Shown: positions 40,763-52,754, counted from the first letter of the stretch. The stretch: DNA of 64,000 bases from Phenylobacterium aquaticum (GCF_022695515.1 NZ_JALDPT010000021.1:1-64000); one strand, 5' to 3'. Made by a program: numbers and translations. Notes: generated by a model from the sequence alone, not told the origin.

Positions 40763-41989
40763 TTAACGGCCGGTGGGCATGTCCTTGAACGGAATGTCCT
40801 TGTCGACCCGGATGTCGCCGGGCAGGCCCAGGACCCGCTCGGCGATGATGTTCTTCAGGATCTCGTCCGTGCCGCCAGCGATCCGCAGGCCCGGGGCGAA
40901 CATCACCGAGGAATGGAAGCCGCCGCGCAGGGCCGCCAGGTTGGGATCATTGATGATGCCGTACTGATCGAGCATCTCGACGGCGGTGTTGCCGAGCTCC
41001 TGCATCTGGACCGCCGAGACGATCTTGCCGATCGAGCTCTCCGGTCCCGGGGTCTGACCCCGCGAGAGCGCGGTCATGGTCCGGTTGCGGGTGTGCTTGA
41101 GGCCCTCGGCCTGGACGTACCAGTCCGCCAGCTTCTCGCGCAGGGCGCCGTCCTTCAGGGCCGAGCCGCCGTCGAGGCCAGGCGTCTGGCGCGCGGCTTC
41201 CATGAACTCGCTCCAGCCGGCGCCGGTCGCCCCGCCCACGGCCAGGCGCTCGTTCATCAGGGTGACCAGGCTGACCTTCCAGCCGTCGCCTTCCCCGCCG
41301 AGGCGCTGGCTGTCTTTGACCCGGACATCGGTGAAGAAGACCTCGTTGAAGCCCGAGCCGCCCGACATCTGGTGGATCGGCTTCACCTCCACGCCCGGAT
41401 CATGCATGTCGATCCAGAACATGGTGAGGCCCTTGTGCTTGGGCACGTCGGGATTGGTACGGCAGATGACGATGCCGAAGTCCGAGAACTGGGCCCCCGT
41501 CGTCCACACCTTCTGGCCGTTTATGATCCAGTCGCCCGAGCCGTCCGGCGCGCGTTCCGCCTTGGTCCGCGAGCCGGCCACGTCCGAGCCGCCCGAGGGT
41601 TCGGAGAACAGCTGGCACCAGATCTCCTCGCCGCGGATGGCCGGGCCCACGAAGCGCTTCTTGGTGGCCTCGTCGGCGAAGGTCATGACCGTGGGCACGC
41701 ACATGCCCAGGCCGATCTGGAACGGGTTGGGCGGGATCGGATACTTGGCTTCCTCGGCGCCGAAGATCACCGTCTGGATCGGGGTGCCGCCCTGCCCGCC
41801 CCATTCCTTGGGCCAGGTGATGCAGGCGTAGCCGGCGGCCGCCTTCTTGGCCTGCCAGGCCTTGGAGGCCTCCAGGCTGTCGCCGCCTTCGGGATCGCCG
41901 CCGGCATAGGTCTTGGGGGCGTTGGCCGCGAGCCAGTCCTGGACCTGCTTGCGATAGGCGGCTTCGTCGGGAGAATCGTTGAAGTCCAT
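40763..41989 (-). CDS. acyl-CoA dehydrogenase family protein
   Basis: A 408-residue FAD-dependent protein: WPKEWGGQGGTPIQTVIFGA, CQLFSEPSGGSDVAGSRTKA (FAD/acyl-CoA motif), NGQKVWTTGAQFSDFGIVIC, LNERLAVGG-type helix, and GGTDEILKNIIAERVLGLPG at the end. The final motif has Gly-Thr-Asp-Glu rather than the YEGT of standard short-chain enzymes, as in CaiA/FadE-like and steroid-type members. It is the second gene of a two-ACAD pair. Such pairs form heterotetramers in actinobacteria; whether that applies here is inference. Confidence 0.88.
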   Translation of the reverse strand: MDFNDSPDEAAYRKQVQDWLAANAPKTYAGGDPEGGDSLEASKAWQAKKAAAGYACITWPKEWGGQGGTPIQTVIFGAEEAKYPIPPNPFQIGLGMCVPTVMTFADEATKKRFVGPAIRGEEIWCQLFSEPSGGSDVAGSRTKAERAPDGSGDWIINGQKVWTTGAQFSDFGIVICRTNPDVPKHKGLTMFWIDMHDPGVEVKPIHQMSGGSGFNEVFFTDVRVKDSQRLGGEGDGWKVSLVTLMNERLAVGGATGAGWSEFMEAARQTPGLDGGSALKDGALREKLADWYVQAEGLKHTRNRTMTALSRGQTPGPESSIGKIVSAVQMQELGNTAVEMLDQYGIINDPNLAALRGGFHSSVMFAPGLRIAGGTDEILKNIIAERVLGLPGDIRVDKDIPFKDMPTGR

Positions 41990-42003
41990 GATCTCAATCT
42001 CCT

Positions 42004-43125
42004 TTAGGCGGCCGCCGCGTTGCGGCGTTCGAGGTGGCTGACGAGACGTTCCTTCCAGACCCGGGGCGCGCCCGCGACCAGAGAAAGCTGGCGCGAGCGC
42101 CGATAATAGAGGTGGCAGTCCATTTCCCAGGTGAAGCCGATGCCGCCGTGGGTCTGGATGTTTTCCTTGGAGGCGAACCAGAAGGCTTCCGATCCGGCGA
42201 TCCGCGCGGCGCTGGCGGCGACCGGCAGTTCGGGGGCGTTGGTGTTGAGCGCCCAGGCCCCATAATAGGCATTGGAGCGGGCCAGCTCGTTCTTGACGTA
42301 CATGTCGGCCAGCTTGTGCTTGATCGCCTGGTAGGAGGCGATGACGCGGCCGAAGGCGTAGCGCTCAAGCGCATATTCCTTGGCCATGTCCAGGCAGCGG
42401 TCCGCGCCGCCGCACTGTTCGAAGCTCAGCAGCACCGCCGCGCGGTCCAGGACCTGTTCGAGCAGGGCGAGGCCCTCGCCGGCCGGGCCGAGACGCTGGG
42501 CCGCGGCGCCGGCGAACACCAGCTTGGCCGCATCGCGGGTGGGATCGAGGGTCTTGACCGCCTCGCGGGTGACGCCGCCAGCCGCCAGATCGACCAGGAA
42601 CAGGGAGAGCTTGCCGCCCTCCTTGGCCAGCACCAGGGCCACCTCGGCGATGTCGCCGTCGGTCACCGGGATCTTGGCGCCCGAGAGCTTGCCGTCGGTC
42701 ACGGTCGCCTGGACCGTGGCGGCGGTCACCGGACCGGGGCCTTCCGAACTCGCCACGCAGCCGATCACCTCGCCGGCCGCGATCTTGGGCAGCAGGCGCG
42801 CCTTCTGGTCGGCGTCGCCCGCCAGCATCACCGCCTCGGCCAGGAAATAGACCGTCGAGGCGAAGGGAATCGGAGCGACCACGCGGCCGAGCTCCTCGGC
42901 GATCACGCAGAGCTCCAGGTGGCCCAGGCCCAGGCCGCCATGTTCCTCGGGGATCGCGGCGCCCAGCCAGCCCTGTTCGGCGACCGCCTTCCAGAGGTCG
43001 GCGTCATAGGCCTTGCCGTCGTCGTCCAGGACCTTGCGGACCCGGGCCGTCTGGCAATTGGCCTCGAGGAACTTGCGCGCCTCGCTCTTCAGAAACTTCT
43101 GATCGTCTGAAAAATCGAAATTCAT
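42004..43125 (-). CDS. acyl-CoA dehydrogenase family protein (partner subunit)
   Basis: A 373-residue protein with the same fold: MNFDFSDDQKFLKSEARKFL, WLGAAIPEEHGGLGLGHLEL, LPKIAAGEVIGCVASSEGPG, and QTHGGIGFTWEMDCHLYYRR near the C-terminus. It belongs to the ACAD subgroup often encoded next to a larger ACAD. It lies 14 bp upstream of the second ACAD gene and has the operon's start. Substrate unknown; the pair likely oxidises a long-chain, branched or cyclic acyl-CoA. Confidence 0.88.
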   Translation of the reverse strand: MNFDFSDDQKFLKSEARKFLEANCQTARVRKVLDDDGKAYDADLWKAVAEQGWLGAAIPEEHGGLGLGHLELCVIAEELGRVVAPIPFASTVYFLAEAVMLAGDADQKARLLPKIAAGEVIGCVASSEGPGPVTAATVQATVTDGKLSGAKIPVTDGDIAEVALVLAKEGGKLSLFLVDLAAGGVTREAVKTLDPTRDAAKLVFAGAAAQRLGPAGEGLALLEQVLDRAAVLLSFEQCGGADRCLDMAKEYALERYAFGRVIASYQAIKHKLADMYVKNELARSNAYYGAWALNTNAPELPVAASAARIAGSEAFWFASKENIQTHGGIGFTWEMDCHLYYRRSRQLSLVAGAPRVWKERLVSHLERRNAAAA

Positions 43126-43270
43126 GTCCGCCCATCCCGCCGTCGAGGTCGGTTAAAAGGTTTCGTCGCGCGCACCATAGCGATGGCGAAGCCCATGAAA
43201 AGATTGACCTCGCGTCAAGGATTTCAGGGTCTTATGCGGCCCTTGCAGTCGGGCTCAGGGGCGCGTGCGG

Positions 43271-43846
43271 ATGGCCAAGGCGATATTCCAGCGAAACCAG
43301 AAGGTTTGGGTCGAAAGCGTCGGCGCCTGGGCGGTGGTTGAGAAGATCGTGCCGATCTGGGCGAAGGGCTTCGATGAGCCGGTCCGGGTCACTTATGACG
43401 TCGGCATGGGGCGCGATTTCCAGGCCCATGAGCTGAAGGCCGAACAGGACAGCGCCGAGACGGTGTCCGACGACGGGTCGCGCTGGCGGCTGCTGCGCGC
43501 CAAGAACAAGTGGCAGACCGAGGACAACTGCCGCCACCATCCCTATCCGGGCAGCTATCCGGTGGTGGTCACGGATCTGAACGACTGGGGCGGCTGGCGG
43601 GTGCCCGGCGCGGAATATGATCGTGACCCGGCCAAGATCGAACATCAGGCCCGGCTGATCGCCTCGGCGCCGCGGCTGCTGGAGGCCTGCCGCCGGGTGG
43701 TGACTATGGTCGACGAAAGCCCCGGCGAGGCGCCGACGGAAATCGTGCGCCTGGCCGAGGACATCATGAAGATCGAGGCCTATCTGAAGTCGGTCCCGGC
43801 GGCGGAGACGCGCGAGGCGGACCCCGCCGCCCACGCCGCCGAGTAG
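43271..43846 (+). CDS. conserved hypothetical soluble protein
   Basis: A 191-residue protein. The N-terminal half starts MAKAIFQRNQKVWVESVGAW, then VTYDVGMGRDFQAHEL, resembling a small SH3-like barrel. The C-terminal half (IEHQARLIASAPRLLEACRR; PTEIVRLAEDIMKIEAYLKS) is helical. In between are RAKNKWQTEDNCRHHPYPGS, with paired His. No family function is known to me. An in-frame GTG at 43265 is an alternative start. Confidence 0.7.
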   Translation: MAKAIFQRNQKVWVESVGAWAVVEKIVPIWAKGFDEPVRVTYDVGMGRDFQAHELKAEQDSAETVSDDGSRWRLLRAKNKWQTEDNCRHHPYPGSYPVVVTDLNDWGGWRVPGAEYDRDPAKIEHQARLIASAPRLLEACRRVVTMVDESPGEAPTEIVRLAEDIMKIEAYLKSVPAAETREADPAAHAAE

Positions 43847-43868
43847 GACGTCCCGACGACCGTTTGGC

Positions 43869-44519
43869 TTAGAACTTGTAGCCGAAGCCGGCGGACACGA
43901 CCCACGGGTCGAGGTTCACCTTGGACTTCAGCGTGCCGCCATTGATCTTGGCGTCGGTTTCGAAGAACACCTTCTTCACGTCGACATTGACGCTCCAGGG
44001 GCCCTTGGTGGCGATGTCGGCGCCGGCCTGCAGGGCGTATCCGAAGCCGTCCTTCAGCTTCACGTTGAAGCCGTTCTTATCCTTGCCGCTGTAGAAGATC
44101 ATGTAGTTCACGCCCGCGCCCACATAGGGGCTGAACTTGGCGTCCGGCGCGAAGTGATATTGCAGCGAGACGACCGGCGGCAGGACCCAGGTGTCATGCA
44201 CGGCCACGTCGACGCCCGCGCCCTTTGCCTTGATCGTGTGCTTGGAGGTGCCGGCGATGGCTTCGATGGCCACGTGGTCGGTCAGGAAGTAGCTAAGGCC
44301 GATGGTCGGGACCACGTCGTCCTTCACGTCGACATGCAGGCCCGTGGCCGCACCGGCCGCGGTGGTGATGGCGTCGCTGGTGTCGGGCGAGACGTCCGTC
44401 GCGCGGACGTTCAGCATGATCAGGCCCTTGTGCTTGGGCGTGAACTCTTGCGCATTGGCGGTCCCGGCGAGGGCGAGGACGGCGGCGCCGGCGAGCAGCG
44501 CGGTGCGGATGACGGTCAT
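43869..44519 (-). CDS. ompW: OmpW-family outer-membrane protein
   Basis: A 216-residue protein: signal peptide MTVIRTALLAGAAVLALAGT with cleavage after NAQ, followed by an eight-strand barrel. Features include GLIMLNVRATDVSPDTSDAI, IGLSYFLTDHVAIEAIAGTS, QYHFAPDAKFSPYVGAGVNY, and the C-terminal GFGYKF. The 'NAQ / r.t.v.Pd' start and YK-F end are characteristic of OmpW. It forms a hydrophobic pore. A likely FNR/FixK box lies 76 bp upstream. Confidence 0.92.
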   Translation of the reverse strand: MTVIRTALLAGAAVLALAGTANAQEFTPKHKGLIMLNVRATDVSPDTSDAITTAAGAATGLHVDVKDDVVPTIGLSYFLTDHVAIEAIAGTSKHTIKAKGAGVDVAVHDTWVLPPVVSLQYHFAPDAKFSPYVGAGVNYMIFYSGKDKNGFNVKLKDGFGYALQAGADIATKGPWSVNVDVKKVFFETDAKINGGTLKSKVNLDPWVVSAGFGYKF

Positions 44520-44594
44520 GAGATGTATCCCCTTCTTGGCGGCAGGTCGGTGCTGCCTTGAGCGAGGGGATCGCGCCGCCGGGGCCTCACGGCC

Positions 44595-44608
44595 TTGATC
44601 TAACTCAA
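44595..44608. promoter_or_regulatory. FNR/FixK-type box upstream of ompW
   Basis: TTGATCTAACTCAA matches the consensus TTGAT-N4-ATCAA at 9 of 10 positions. It is 76 bp upstream of the ompW ATG. ompW is known to be oxygen-regulated in other proteobacteria. No other strong box is seen in the gap between ompW and pepN. Confidence 0.6.
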
Positions 44609-44723
44609 ACGACTGTTTGAACCGGCGAGGTGTGTGTTTCAGGTCGCAGTCACGGCGCCAAACCGGTCGATTTCGACGCCGACCGCCCTCGCCCTTCGGC
44701 CGGCGATGGCCTAAATCTGCGGG

Positions 44724-47342
44724 ATGCGCACCGAAACGCCCCAGCCGATCCGGCTCACCGACTATCGCCCGCCCGCCTATCTGATCGACGAGGTCCACCT
44801 GACCTTCGATCTGGCCCCGAACACCACCCGGGTGACGGCCAGGCTGTCGATCCGCCGCAATGGCGACCACGCCGAGCCCCTGGTGCTGAACGGCGAGCGG
44901 CTGAAGCCGATCTCGGTCGCGGTGGACGGCCGGGAACTCGGCGCCGCCGAGCACAGCGTCGATGCTGAATTCCTGACGGTGCCGAACGTGCCGGCGGCCT
45001 TCACCCTGACCACCGAGGTCGAGATCGATCCCGAGGCCAACAAGGCGCTGGATGGCCTCTATATGTCCGGCGGCCGCTTCTGCACCCAGTGCGAGGCCGA
45101 GGGCTTCCGCAAGATCACCTGGTTCGCCGACCGCCCGGACGTGCTGTCCCGCTTCACCGTGCGGATCGAGGCGCCCAAGACCTATCAACGCCTGTTGTCG
45201 AACGGCAATCTGATGGAGAGCGGCGACTTGCCCGGCGGCAAGCGCTACGCCGCCTGGAACGACCCCTTCCCCAAGCCCTGCTATCTGTTCGCCCTGGTGG
45301 CGGGCGAGCTCGACGAGCTGTCCGACTCCCTGGTGACCATGAGCGGCCGCACGGTCGATCTGAAGATCTATGTCGACCCCGGCATGGCCGGCCGCGCGAC
45401 CTACGCCATGGACGCGCTCAAGCGCTCGATGAAGTGGGACGAGGAAGCCTTCGGCCGCGAATACGACCTCGACCTGTTCATGATCGTCGCCGTCCGCGAC
45501 TTCAATTTCGGGGCGATGGAGAACAAGGGGTTGAACATCTTCAACTCCTCCCTGCTGCTGGCCGACCCAGCCACCGCCACCGACTTCGACTATGAGCGGA
45601 TCGAGAGCGTCGTCGCCCACGAGTATTTCCACAACTGGACCGGCGATCGCATCACCTGCCGCGACTGGTTCCAACTGTGCCTGAAGGAAGGCTTGACCGT
45701 CTTCCGTGACCAGAGCTTCTCGGCTGACATGCGCGGCGAGGCCGTCCAGCGGATCAAGGACGTCAAGGCCCTGCGCGCCCGGCAGTTCTCCGAGGACCAG
45801 GGGCCGCTGGCCCACCCGGTGCGGCCGTCCAGCTATCTGAAGATCGACAACTTCTACACCGCGACCATCTATGAGAAGGGCGCGGAGGTCATCCGGATGC
45901 TCAAGACCCTGATCGGGCCTGAGAAGTTCCGCGAGGGCATGGACCTCTATTTCGACCGCTGGGACGGCCACGCCACCACGGTCGAGGAGTTCATCCGCTG
46001 CTTCGCCGACGTCACCGGCGAAGACCTCAGCGACTTCTTCGCCTGGTACGAACAGGCCGGCACGCCGAAGGTCAGCCTGGTTCAGAGCTATGACGCCGAG
46101 GCCCGGACCCTGACCCTGGAGTTCAGCCAGGAGATCGACCCGACCTCCGGCCAGCCGACCAAGCGCCCCCTGCCCACCCCCGTCCGCATCGGGCTGCTCG
46201 ATGGCGAGGGCCGCACCCTGGCCTTCGAACGCGACGGCCAGGCGGTCGATGAGACCGTGGTCGTTCTGGACCAGGCCAAGGCCAAGGTGGTCCTGACCGG
46301 GGTCGACTCGGCACCCGTGGTCTCGGCCCTGCGCGGCTTCTCCGCGCCCGTGACGCTGACCACCGATTCGCCGTCCAAGGACCGCTACGTCCAGCTGGCC
46401 GGCGACCCGGACCTGTTCAATCGCTGGGAGTCCGGCCAGGACCTGGCCCGCGACCTGATCCTCGGCCGTGCGGCCGGCAAGCCCGACGAGGTGGGCGAGG
46501 AACGCTACGCCCACGCCGTGGCCCGCGCCCTGGCCGACCAGGCCGCCGATCCGGCCTTCAAGGCCCTGCTGCTCGCCCTGCCCAGCGAATCCGACCTGGT
46601 CCTGGCCCGCCAGCCGGCCGATCCGGCGGCGATCCATGCGGCCCGGGAGGCCCTGCGCCAGCGGCTGGCCCTGCATCTCGAGGACGACCTCAAGCGTCTG
46701 CACATCGGTCTGCAGCAGATCGGCGATTTCTCGCCGGACGCCGCCAGCGCCGGACGCCGGGCGCTGCGCAACGCCAGCCTCGACCTGCTGGCCGCCAATC
46801 CGCGCTCCGACGTCGTCGAACTGGCGGACGGCCATTATCGCGCCGCCCTCAACATGACCGACGCCATGGGGGGCCTGAACGCCCTGATGCAGATCGGCGG
46901 CGAGGCCTATGAGGCGGCCCTGGCCGACTTCTACGACCGCTGGAAGACCGAGCCCCTGGTGATCGACAAGTGGTTCGCCCTGCAGGCCCGCGCCCCGGAC
47001 GAGGGCGTGCTGGGCCGGGTGCTGGGCCTGACCGCCCATCCGGCCTTTGACCAGAAGAATCCCAACCGGCTGCGCGCCCTGGTCTCGACCTTCGCCAGCG
47101 GTAATCCGTCCCGCTTCCACGACCCCAGCGGGGCGGGCTACCGGTTCCTGGCCGATCAGATCCTGGCCGTCGACGGCTTCAACCCCATGACCGCCGCGCG
47201 CATGGTCGAACCCCTGGGCGGATGGCGGCGTTACAGCCCCGAACTGGGCGCTTTGATGAAGCAGCAGCTTCAACGGATCGCCGAAACTCAGGGCCTGTCG
47301 AAGAACGTCTATGAGTTGGTCGCCAAAGCGCTGGGCGAATAG
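44724..47342 (+). CDS. pepN: aminopeptidase N (M1 family)
   Basis: An 872-residue cytoplasmic zinc aminopeptidase. The exopeptidase motif FGAMENKGLN and the zinc motif VVAHEYFHNW (HExxH starting at about residue 299), followed by LKEGLTVFRDQSF (third zinc ligand Glu), are intact. The N-terminal saddle domain (LTFDLAPNTTRVTARLSIRR) and the DUF3458-type C-terminal domain (PVTLTTDSPSKDRYVQLAGD) match the E. coli PepN type. It starts MRTETPQPIRLTDYRPPAY. It is divergent from ompW. Confidence 0.95.
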   Translation: MRTETPQPIRLTDYRPPAYLIDEVHLTFDLAPNTTRVTARLSIRRNGDHAEPLVLNGERLKPISVAVDGRELGAAEHSVDAEFLTVPNVPAAFTLTTEVEIDPEANKALDGLYMSGGRFCTQCEAEGFRKITWFADRPDVLSRFTVRIEAPKTYQRLLSNGNLMESGDLPGGKRYAAWNDPFPKPCYLFALVAGELDELSDSLVTMSGRTVDLKIYVDPGMAGRATYAMDALKRSMKWDEEAFGREYDLDLFMIVAVRDFNFGAMENKGLNIFNSSLLLADPATATDFDYERIESVVAHEYFHNWTGDRITCRDWFQLCLKEGLTVFRDQSFSADMRGEAVQRIKDVKALRARQFSEDQGPLAHPVRPSSYLKIDNFYTATIYEKGAEVIRMLKTLIGPEKFREGMDLYFDRWDGHATTVEEFIRCFADVTGEDLSDFFAWYEQAGTPKVSLVQSYDAEARTLTLEFSQEIDPTSGQPTKRPLPTPVRIGLLDGEGRTLAFERDGQAVDETVVVLDQAKAKVVLTGVDSAPVVSALRGFSAPVTLTTDSPSKDRYVQLAGDPDLFNRWESGQDLARDLILGRAAGKPDEVGEERYAHAVARALADQAADPAFKALLLALPSESDLVLARQPADPAAIHAAREALRQRLALHLEDDLKRLHIGLQQIGDFSPDAASAGRRALRNASLDLLAANPRSDVVELADGHYRAALNMTDAMGGLNALMQIGGEAYEAALADFYDRWKTEPLVIDKWFALQARAPDEGVLGRVLGLTAHPAFDQKNPNRLRALVSTFASGNPSRFHDPSGAGYRFLADQILAVDGFNPMTAARMVEPLGGWRRYSPELGALMKQQLQRIAETQGLSKNVYELVAKALGE

Positions 47343-47419
47343 GCGTCAAACAACTTTAGGGTGCTGGTTATCCCGCGCTCCACCAGGATAGATCGGGCGA
47401 TCAAGGGGGCCACGGCGGT

Positions 47420-47911
47420 ATGTCGAACGCGTTGAACCGAGTGCGCATTCTGCTCGTGGACGACAACATCCGGACGATCGACCTGGTCAAGACCATGCTC
47501 CGGGGCTTCGGCTTCGAGCGGTTCTCCGAGGCGACGACCATCGCCGAGGCCAAGAAGATCCTACGGTCCACGCCGCCAGATCTGATGCTGCTCGACTATA
47601 TGATGGGCGCCGAAGAGGGCGTGACCCTGGCCCGCTGGCTGCGCAATGATCCGGCCAGTCCCGCCCCGCAGCTGCCGATCATCATGCTGACCGGCCACGC
47701 CGACCGCGCCCGGGTGATGGCCGCCCGCGACGCCGGCATCAATGAGATCTGCGTGAAGCCGTTCACCCCGGCCGACCTGATGAAGCGGATGCTCACCACC
47801 TTCGAGAACCCGAGGCCCTTCGTGAACTCGGGCACGGGCTATTTCGGCCCCGACCGGCGCCGTCACGACGACCCGAGATACAAGGGTCCGGAGCGCCGCA
47901 AGCGCAGCTGA
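47420..47911 (+). CDS. single-domain response regulator
   Basis: A 163-residue CheY-like receiver: ILLVDDN at the N-terminus, phosphorylatable Asp59 in LMLLDYMMG, Thr in IIMLTGHAD, and Lys113 in VKPF. A basic 35-residue C-terminal tail (YFGPDRRRHDD, YKGPERRKRS) follows; such tails are found in proteins of the same type near PleC-like kinases. There is no output domain. It lies 120 bp upstream of the kinase gene on the same strand, so it may be a partner. Confidence 0.88.
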   Translation: MSNALNRVRILLVDDNIRTIDLVKTMLRGFGFERFSEATTIAEAKKILRSTPPDLMLLDYMMGAEEGVTLARWLRNDPASPAPQLPIIMLTGHADRARVMAARDAGINEICVKPFTPADLMKRMLTTFENPRPFVNSGTGYFGPDRRRHDDPRYKGPERRKRS

Positions 47912-48031
47912 GCGCCGCGCCCCATTCAGGGTCAGGTGTGACCGCATGACTCTCGTGACGGGTCGGCGCCGCCCGCGTAGACTCGCAAGCTTCGGGGTGA
48001 CTCGGTCTAGGTTCGGAAGGAGCGGCGGGCT

Positions 48032-50571
<2,540 letters not shown>

Positions 50572-50584
50572 ACAGGCGTTCCGG

Positions 50585-51100
50585 CTACTGGGCTTCGGGC
50601 CCGGGCGGCGGCGGCTCCTCGCCCATCGGCCGCATCCGGCGCATGCCGTTCAAGGGGCCGGGCGCCGACTGCATCAGGCCCCGGGCCAGTTCCGCCCGTT
50701 CCTCGGGGGGCAAGGTGGCGGCGAAATCGACGATGCGGCTCTCCACCTCGCCACGGGCCTGAACCTCCAGGGTCCGGGCGTCGGCCAGGCGCTTGCGCGT
50801 AGCGTCGGCGTCGAAGGGATCCTCCCCCAGGGCGGCGAAGGCGTCGCGGCGGGCGCGGCGGGCCTCCCGGATCTGCTGGCCGACGCCCATGGCCTGGCCC
50901 TGCAGCAGGCGGCGATAGGCGTCGCGCTGATCGATCGGCAGGCCGTCGGCGGCGGCCCACAGCGGCTGGGGCCGATGGGGCTGAGCGGCCTCGCTGTGCA
51001 GGCGATGGCCGATCACGAACACGCCCACGCCCGTGCCGATCACGAACAGGTTCACGGCCAGCGACAGGAACAGGGCGATGGTCAGGTTGCGGGGGCTCAT
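50585..51100 (-). CDS. CpxP/CnrX-like periplasmic heavy-metal sensor family protein
   Basis: A 171-residue protein with an N-terminal membrane anchor (LTIALFLSLAVNLFVIGTGV) and a helical periplasmic part (DQRDAYRRLLQGQAMGVGQQ; FAATLPPEERAELARGLMQS). The LPPEERAEL motif is typical of the Metal_resist/CpxP-like fold. A Pro-rich tail ends it. It is last in a four-gene operon with the sigma factor and anti-sigma factor and may tune envelope signalling. Confidence 0.75.
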   Translation of the reverse strand: MSPRNLTIALFLSLAVNLFVIGTGVGVFVIGHRLHSEAAQPHRPQPLWAAADGLPIDQRDAYRRLLQGQAMGVGQQIREARRARRDAFAALGEDPFDADATRKRLADARTLEVQARGEVESRIVDFAATLPPEERAELARGLMQSAPGPLNGMRRMRPMGEEPPPPGPEAQ

Positions 51101-51101
51101 C

Positions 51102-51548
51102 CTAGGCTTGGCCCTCCAGGGCCGAGGTCGAGAAGGCGCCGCTGGTGTCGGTCAGGCCTTCATAGGCGGTCATAGCGGCGCTGACCGGTTCCGTCGTCTC
51201 GGCCGTCGTCGCGCCGACGCCGGAGAGGGCGACGCCCATCATCAGCCCCGCGGCGCAGGCCGCGGCGAGCCCGGCGCCCAGGGCGCCGCGCCAGATCCAG
51301 GCTGCAGCCCGCCGCATCGGCGCGCGGGGCGCCTGGGCGACCACCTGCTCCAGCAGGGCGTGACTGACATGGACGGGCCGCCAGGCGTCCAGCGCGGCGT
51401 CCAGGGCCTCGGCCCGGGCCAGAATCTGTCGAGCGGCCTCCGGCTGGGCGGTCATCCAGGCCGCCGCCGCCTCGCGCTCCGCCTGGGGCCAGCGCGCCAC
51501 CGCGCCGCCATAGGCCTCCGCCAGCTCTTCGAACCGTTCAGGGGTCAT
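51102..51548 (-). CDS. anti-sigma factor-like membrane protein
   Basis: A 148-residue protein with a cytoplasmic helical N-terminal part (PERFEELAEAYGGAVARWPQ; AWRPVHVSHALLEQVVAQAP) and one transmembrane segment at about residues 88-110 (GALGAGLAAACAAGLMMGVA). It follows the sigma factor gene after 10 bp. This is the layout of an ECF anti-sigma factor; a canonical zinc-binding HxxxCxxC motif is not visible. Function by context. Confidence 0.7.
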   Translation of the reverse strand: MTPERFEELAEAYGGAVARWPQAEREAAAAWMTAQPEAARQILARAEALDAALDAWRPVHVSHALLEQVVAQAPRAPMRRAAAWIWRGALGAGLAAACAAGLMMGVALSGVGATTAETTEPVSAAMTAYEGLTDTSGAFSTSALEGQA

Positions 51549-51558
51549 CTCGCCATCC

Positions 51559-52105
51559 TCATGACGCCACCATATCCGCCAGCGCCGTCCGCAGGGCGCG
51601 CCGGCCCCGCGACAAAAGACTTTCCAGGGCCTCGATGCTGACGCCCATCACGGCGGCGGCCTCGATATTGGTCAGGTCCTGATAGTGACACAGGGCGACC
51701 GCCTCCCGCTGCCGGTCCGGCAGGGCCTGCATGGCCTGGGCCACACGACGCCCCACATCGGCGGCCTCGAGCCCCGATCGGGGCCGGGCCCTCGTCCGCG
51801 CGCTCCGGCGGCTGGTCCATGGCGATCTCGCGCCGGCGTCTCAGCCGGTCGTAGCAAAGATTCAGGGCCACCCGATGCAGCCAGGTGTCGAACTTGGCCG
51901 CCCCCGGACGCCACTTGGGCGCCTGGCGCCAGGCGCGGATCATCGCCTCCTGGGCCACGTCCTCCGCGTCGGGCGTGTCGCCCAGCATCCGCTGGGCCAA
52001 AGCCAGCATCCGGGGCAGCTTGCGGGCCGCTAGGGCCCGCACGGCCGCGACGTCGCCCGCGGCGACGCGCAACACCAGGGCCTCGTCCGGATCGCTCGCG
52101 TCCAA
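51559..52105 (-). CDS. ECF RNA polymerase sigma factor with one apparent +1 frame break
   Basis: About 181 residues after correction. Region 2 is clear: LPRMLALAQRMLGDTPDAED, VAQEAMIRAWRQAPKW and FDTWLHRVALNLCYDRLRRR. Region 4 is in another frame: LPDRQREAVALCHYQDLTNI and EAAAVMGVSIEALESLLSRG. The change lies between EGPAP and LEAADVGRRV, at about 51771-51784 next to GGCCCCGATC. Removing one C restores continuity. It probably responds through the adjacent anti-sigma factor. Stop at 51559, followed by the anti-sigma ATG at 51548. Confidence 0.85.
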
Positions 52106-52146
52106 GCCTCACCTCGCCCAGGGCCGGCGCGCCGCCGCCCGCGGGT

Positions 52147-52675
52147 TCAACCCGGCCCACGCCGGTTCTGGCGCAGGGTGAGCAATTCATCCCGGCTAAG
52201 CCAGCCATCATGATTGGTGTCGGCCGCATTGAAGCGCTTTCGCGCCCCGGCCTCGATCTCGGCGCGGGTCAGGACGCCGTCGTGATTGGCGTCCTCCTTG
52301 GCGAACCGCTGGTTCATCCGCTGGGCCGCGTCAGGCGGCCCGAAGCCCGCCATGCGGTCGACCATCGCCTTCACCTCGGCCTTGCTGATCTTGCCGTCGT
52401 GATTGGCATCGAACCGGCGCAGCATCCGGTCGGCGGCGGCCGTCTTGAATTCGTCGAAGGTGACCTTGCCGTCGTGATTGCGGTCAGGATCCATGCGCGG
52501 ACCGCCGGGGCCCCCAGGACCGCCCGGCCCGCCAGGCCCGCCAGGCCCGCCAGGGCCATGCGGGCCGCCGCGCATCATGCCGCCCGCGCCGGGGCCCGCC
52601 CGGAGGCGGCCCCATCTGAGCCTGAGCTGCGCCCGCAACCAGCATCAGACCTGCGGCGATCATGATCCGCTTCAT
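52147..52675 (-). CDS. periplasmic four-EF-hand calcium-binding protein with one apparent +1 frame break
   Basis: About 175 residues. Signal peptide MKRIMIAAGLMLVAGAAQAQ, then a Gly/Pro low-complexity linker (GGPHGPGGPGGPGGPGG), then four EF-hand loops: DPDRNHDGKVTFDEF, DANHDGKISKAEV, DANHDGVLTRAEI and DTNHDGWLSRDEL. It probably binds calcium in the periplasm. The frame changes after GPPPGGP at about 52594-52603, in a CCCC run where one C is surplus. It is the first gene of the sigma-factor operon, 41 bp upstream of the sigma gene. Confidence 0.85.
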
Positions 52676-52754
52676 CGACTTGTCCTTCCGGGCGCCTGGG
52701 GGAGGCTTCGGCGCCGTTCAACCCTTCAACGTCCCTACACCGCAAGTCCGTCGG

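Noticed and set aside
44520..47273. Long minus-strand open frame running into ompW
   Set aside because: Only the last 216 residues are OmpW; the rest is antisense to pepN, so it is a chance extension.
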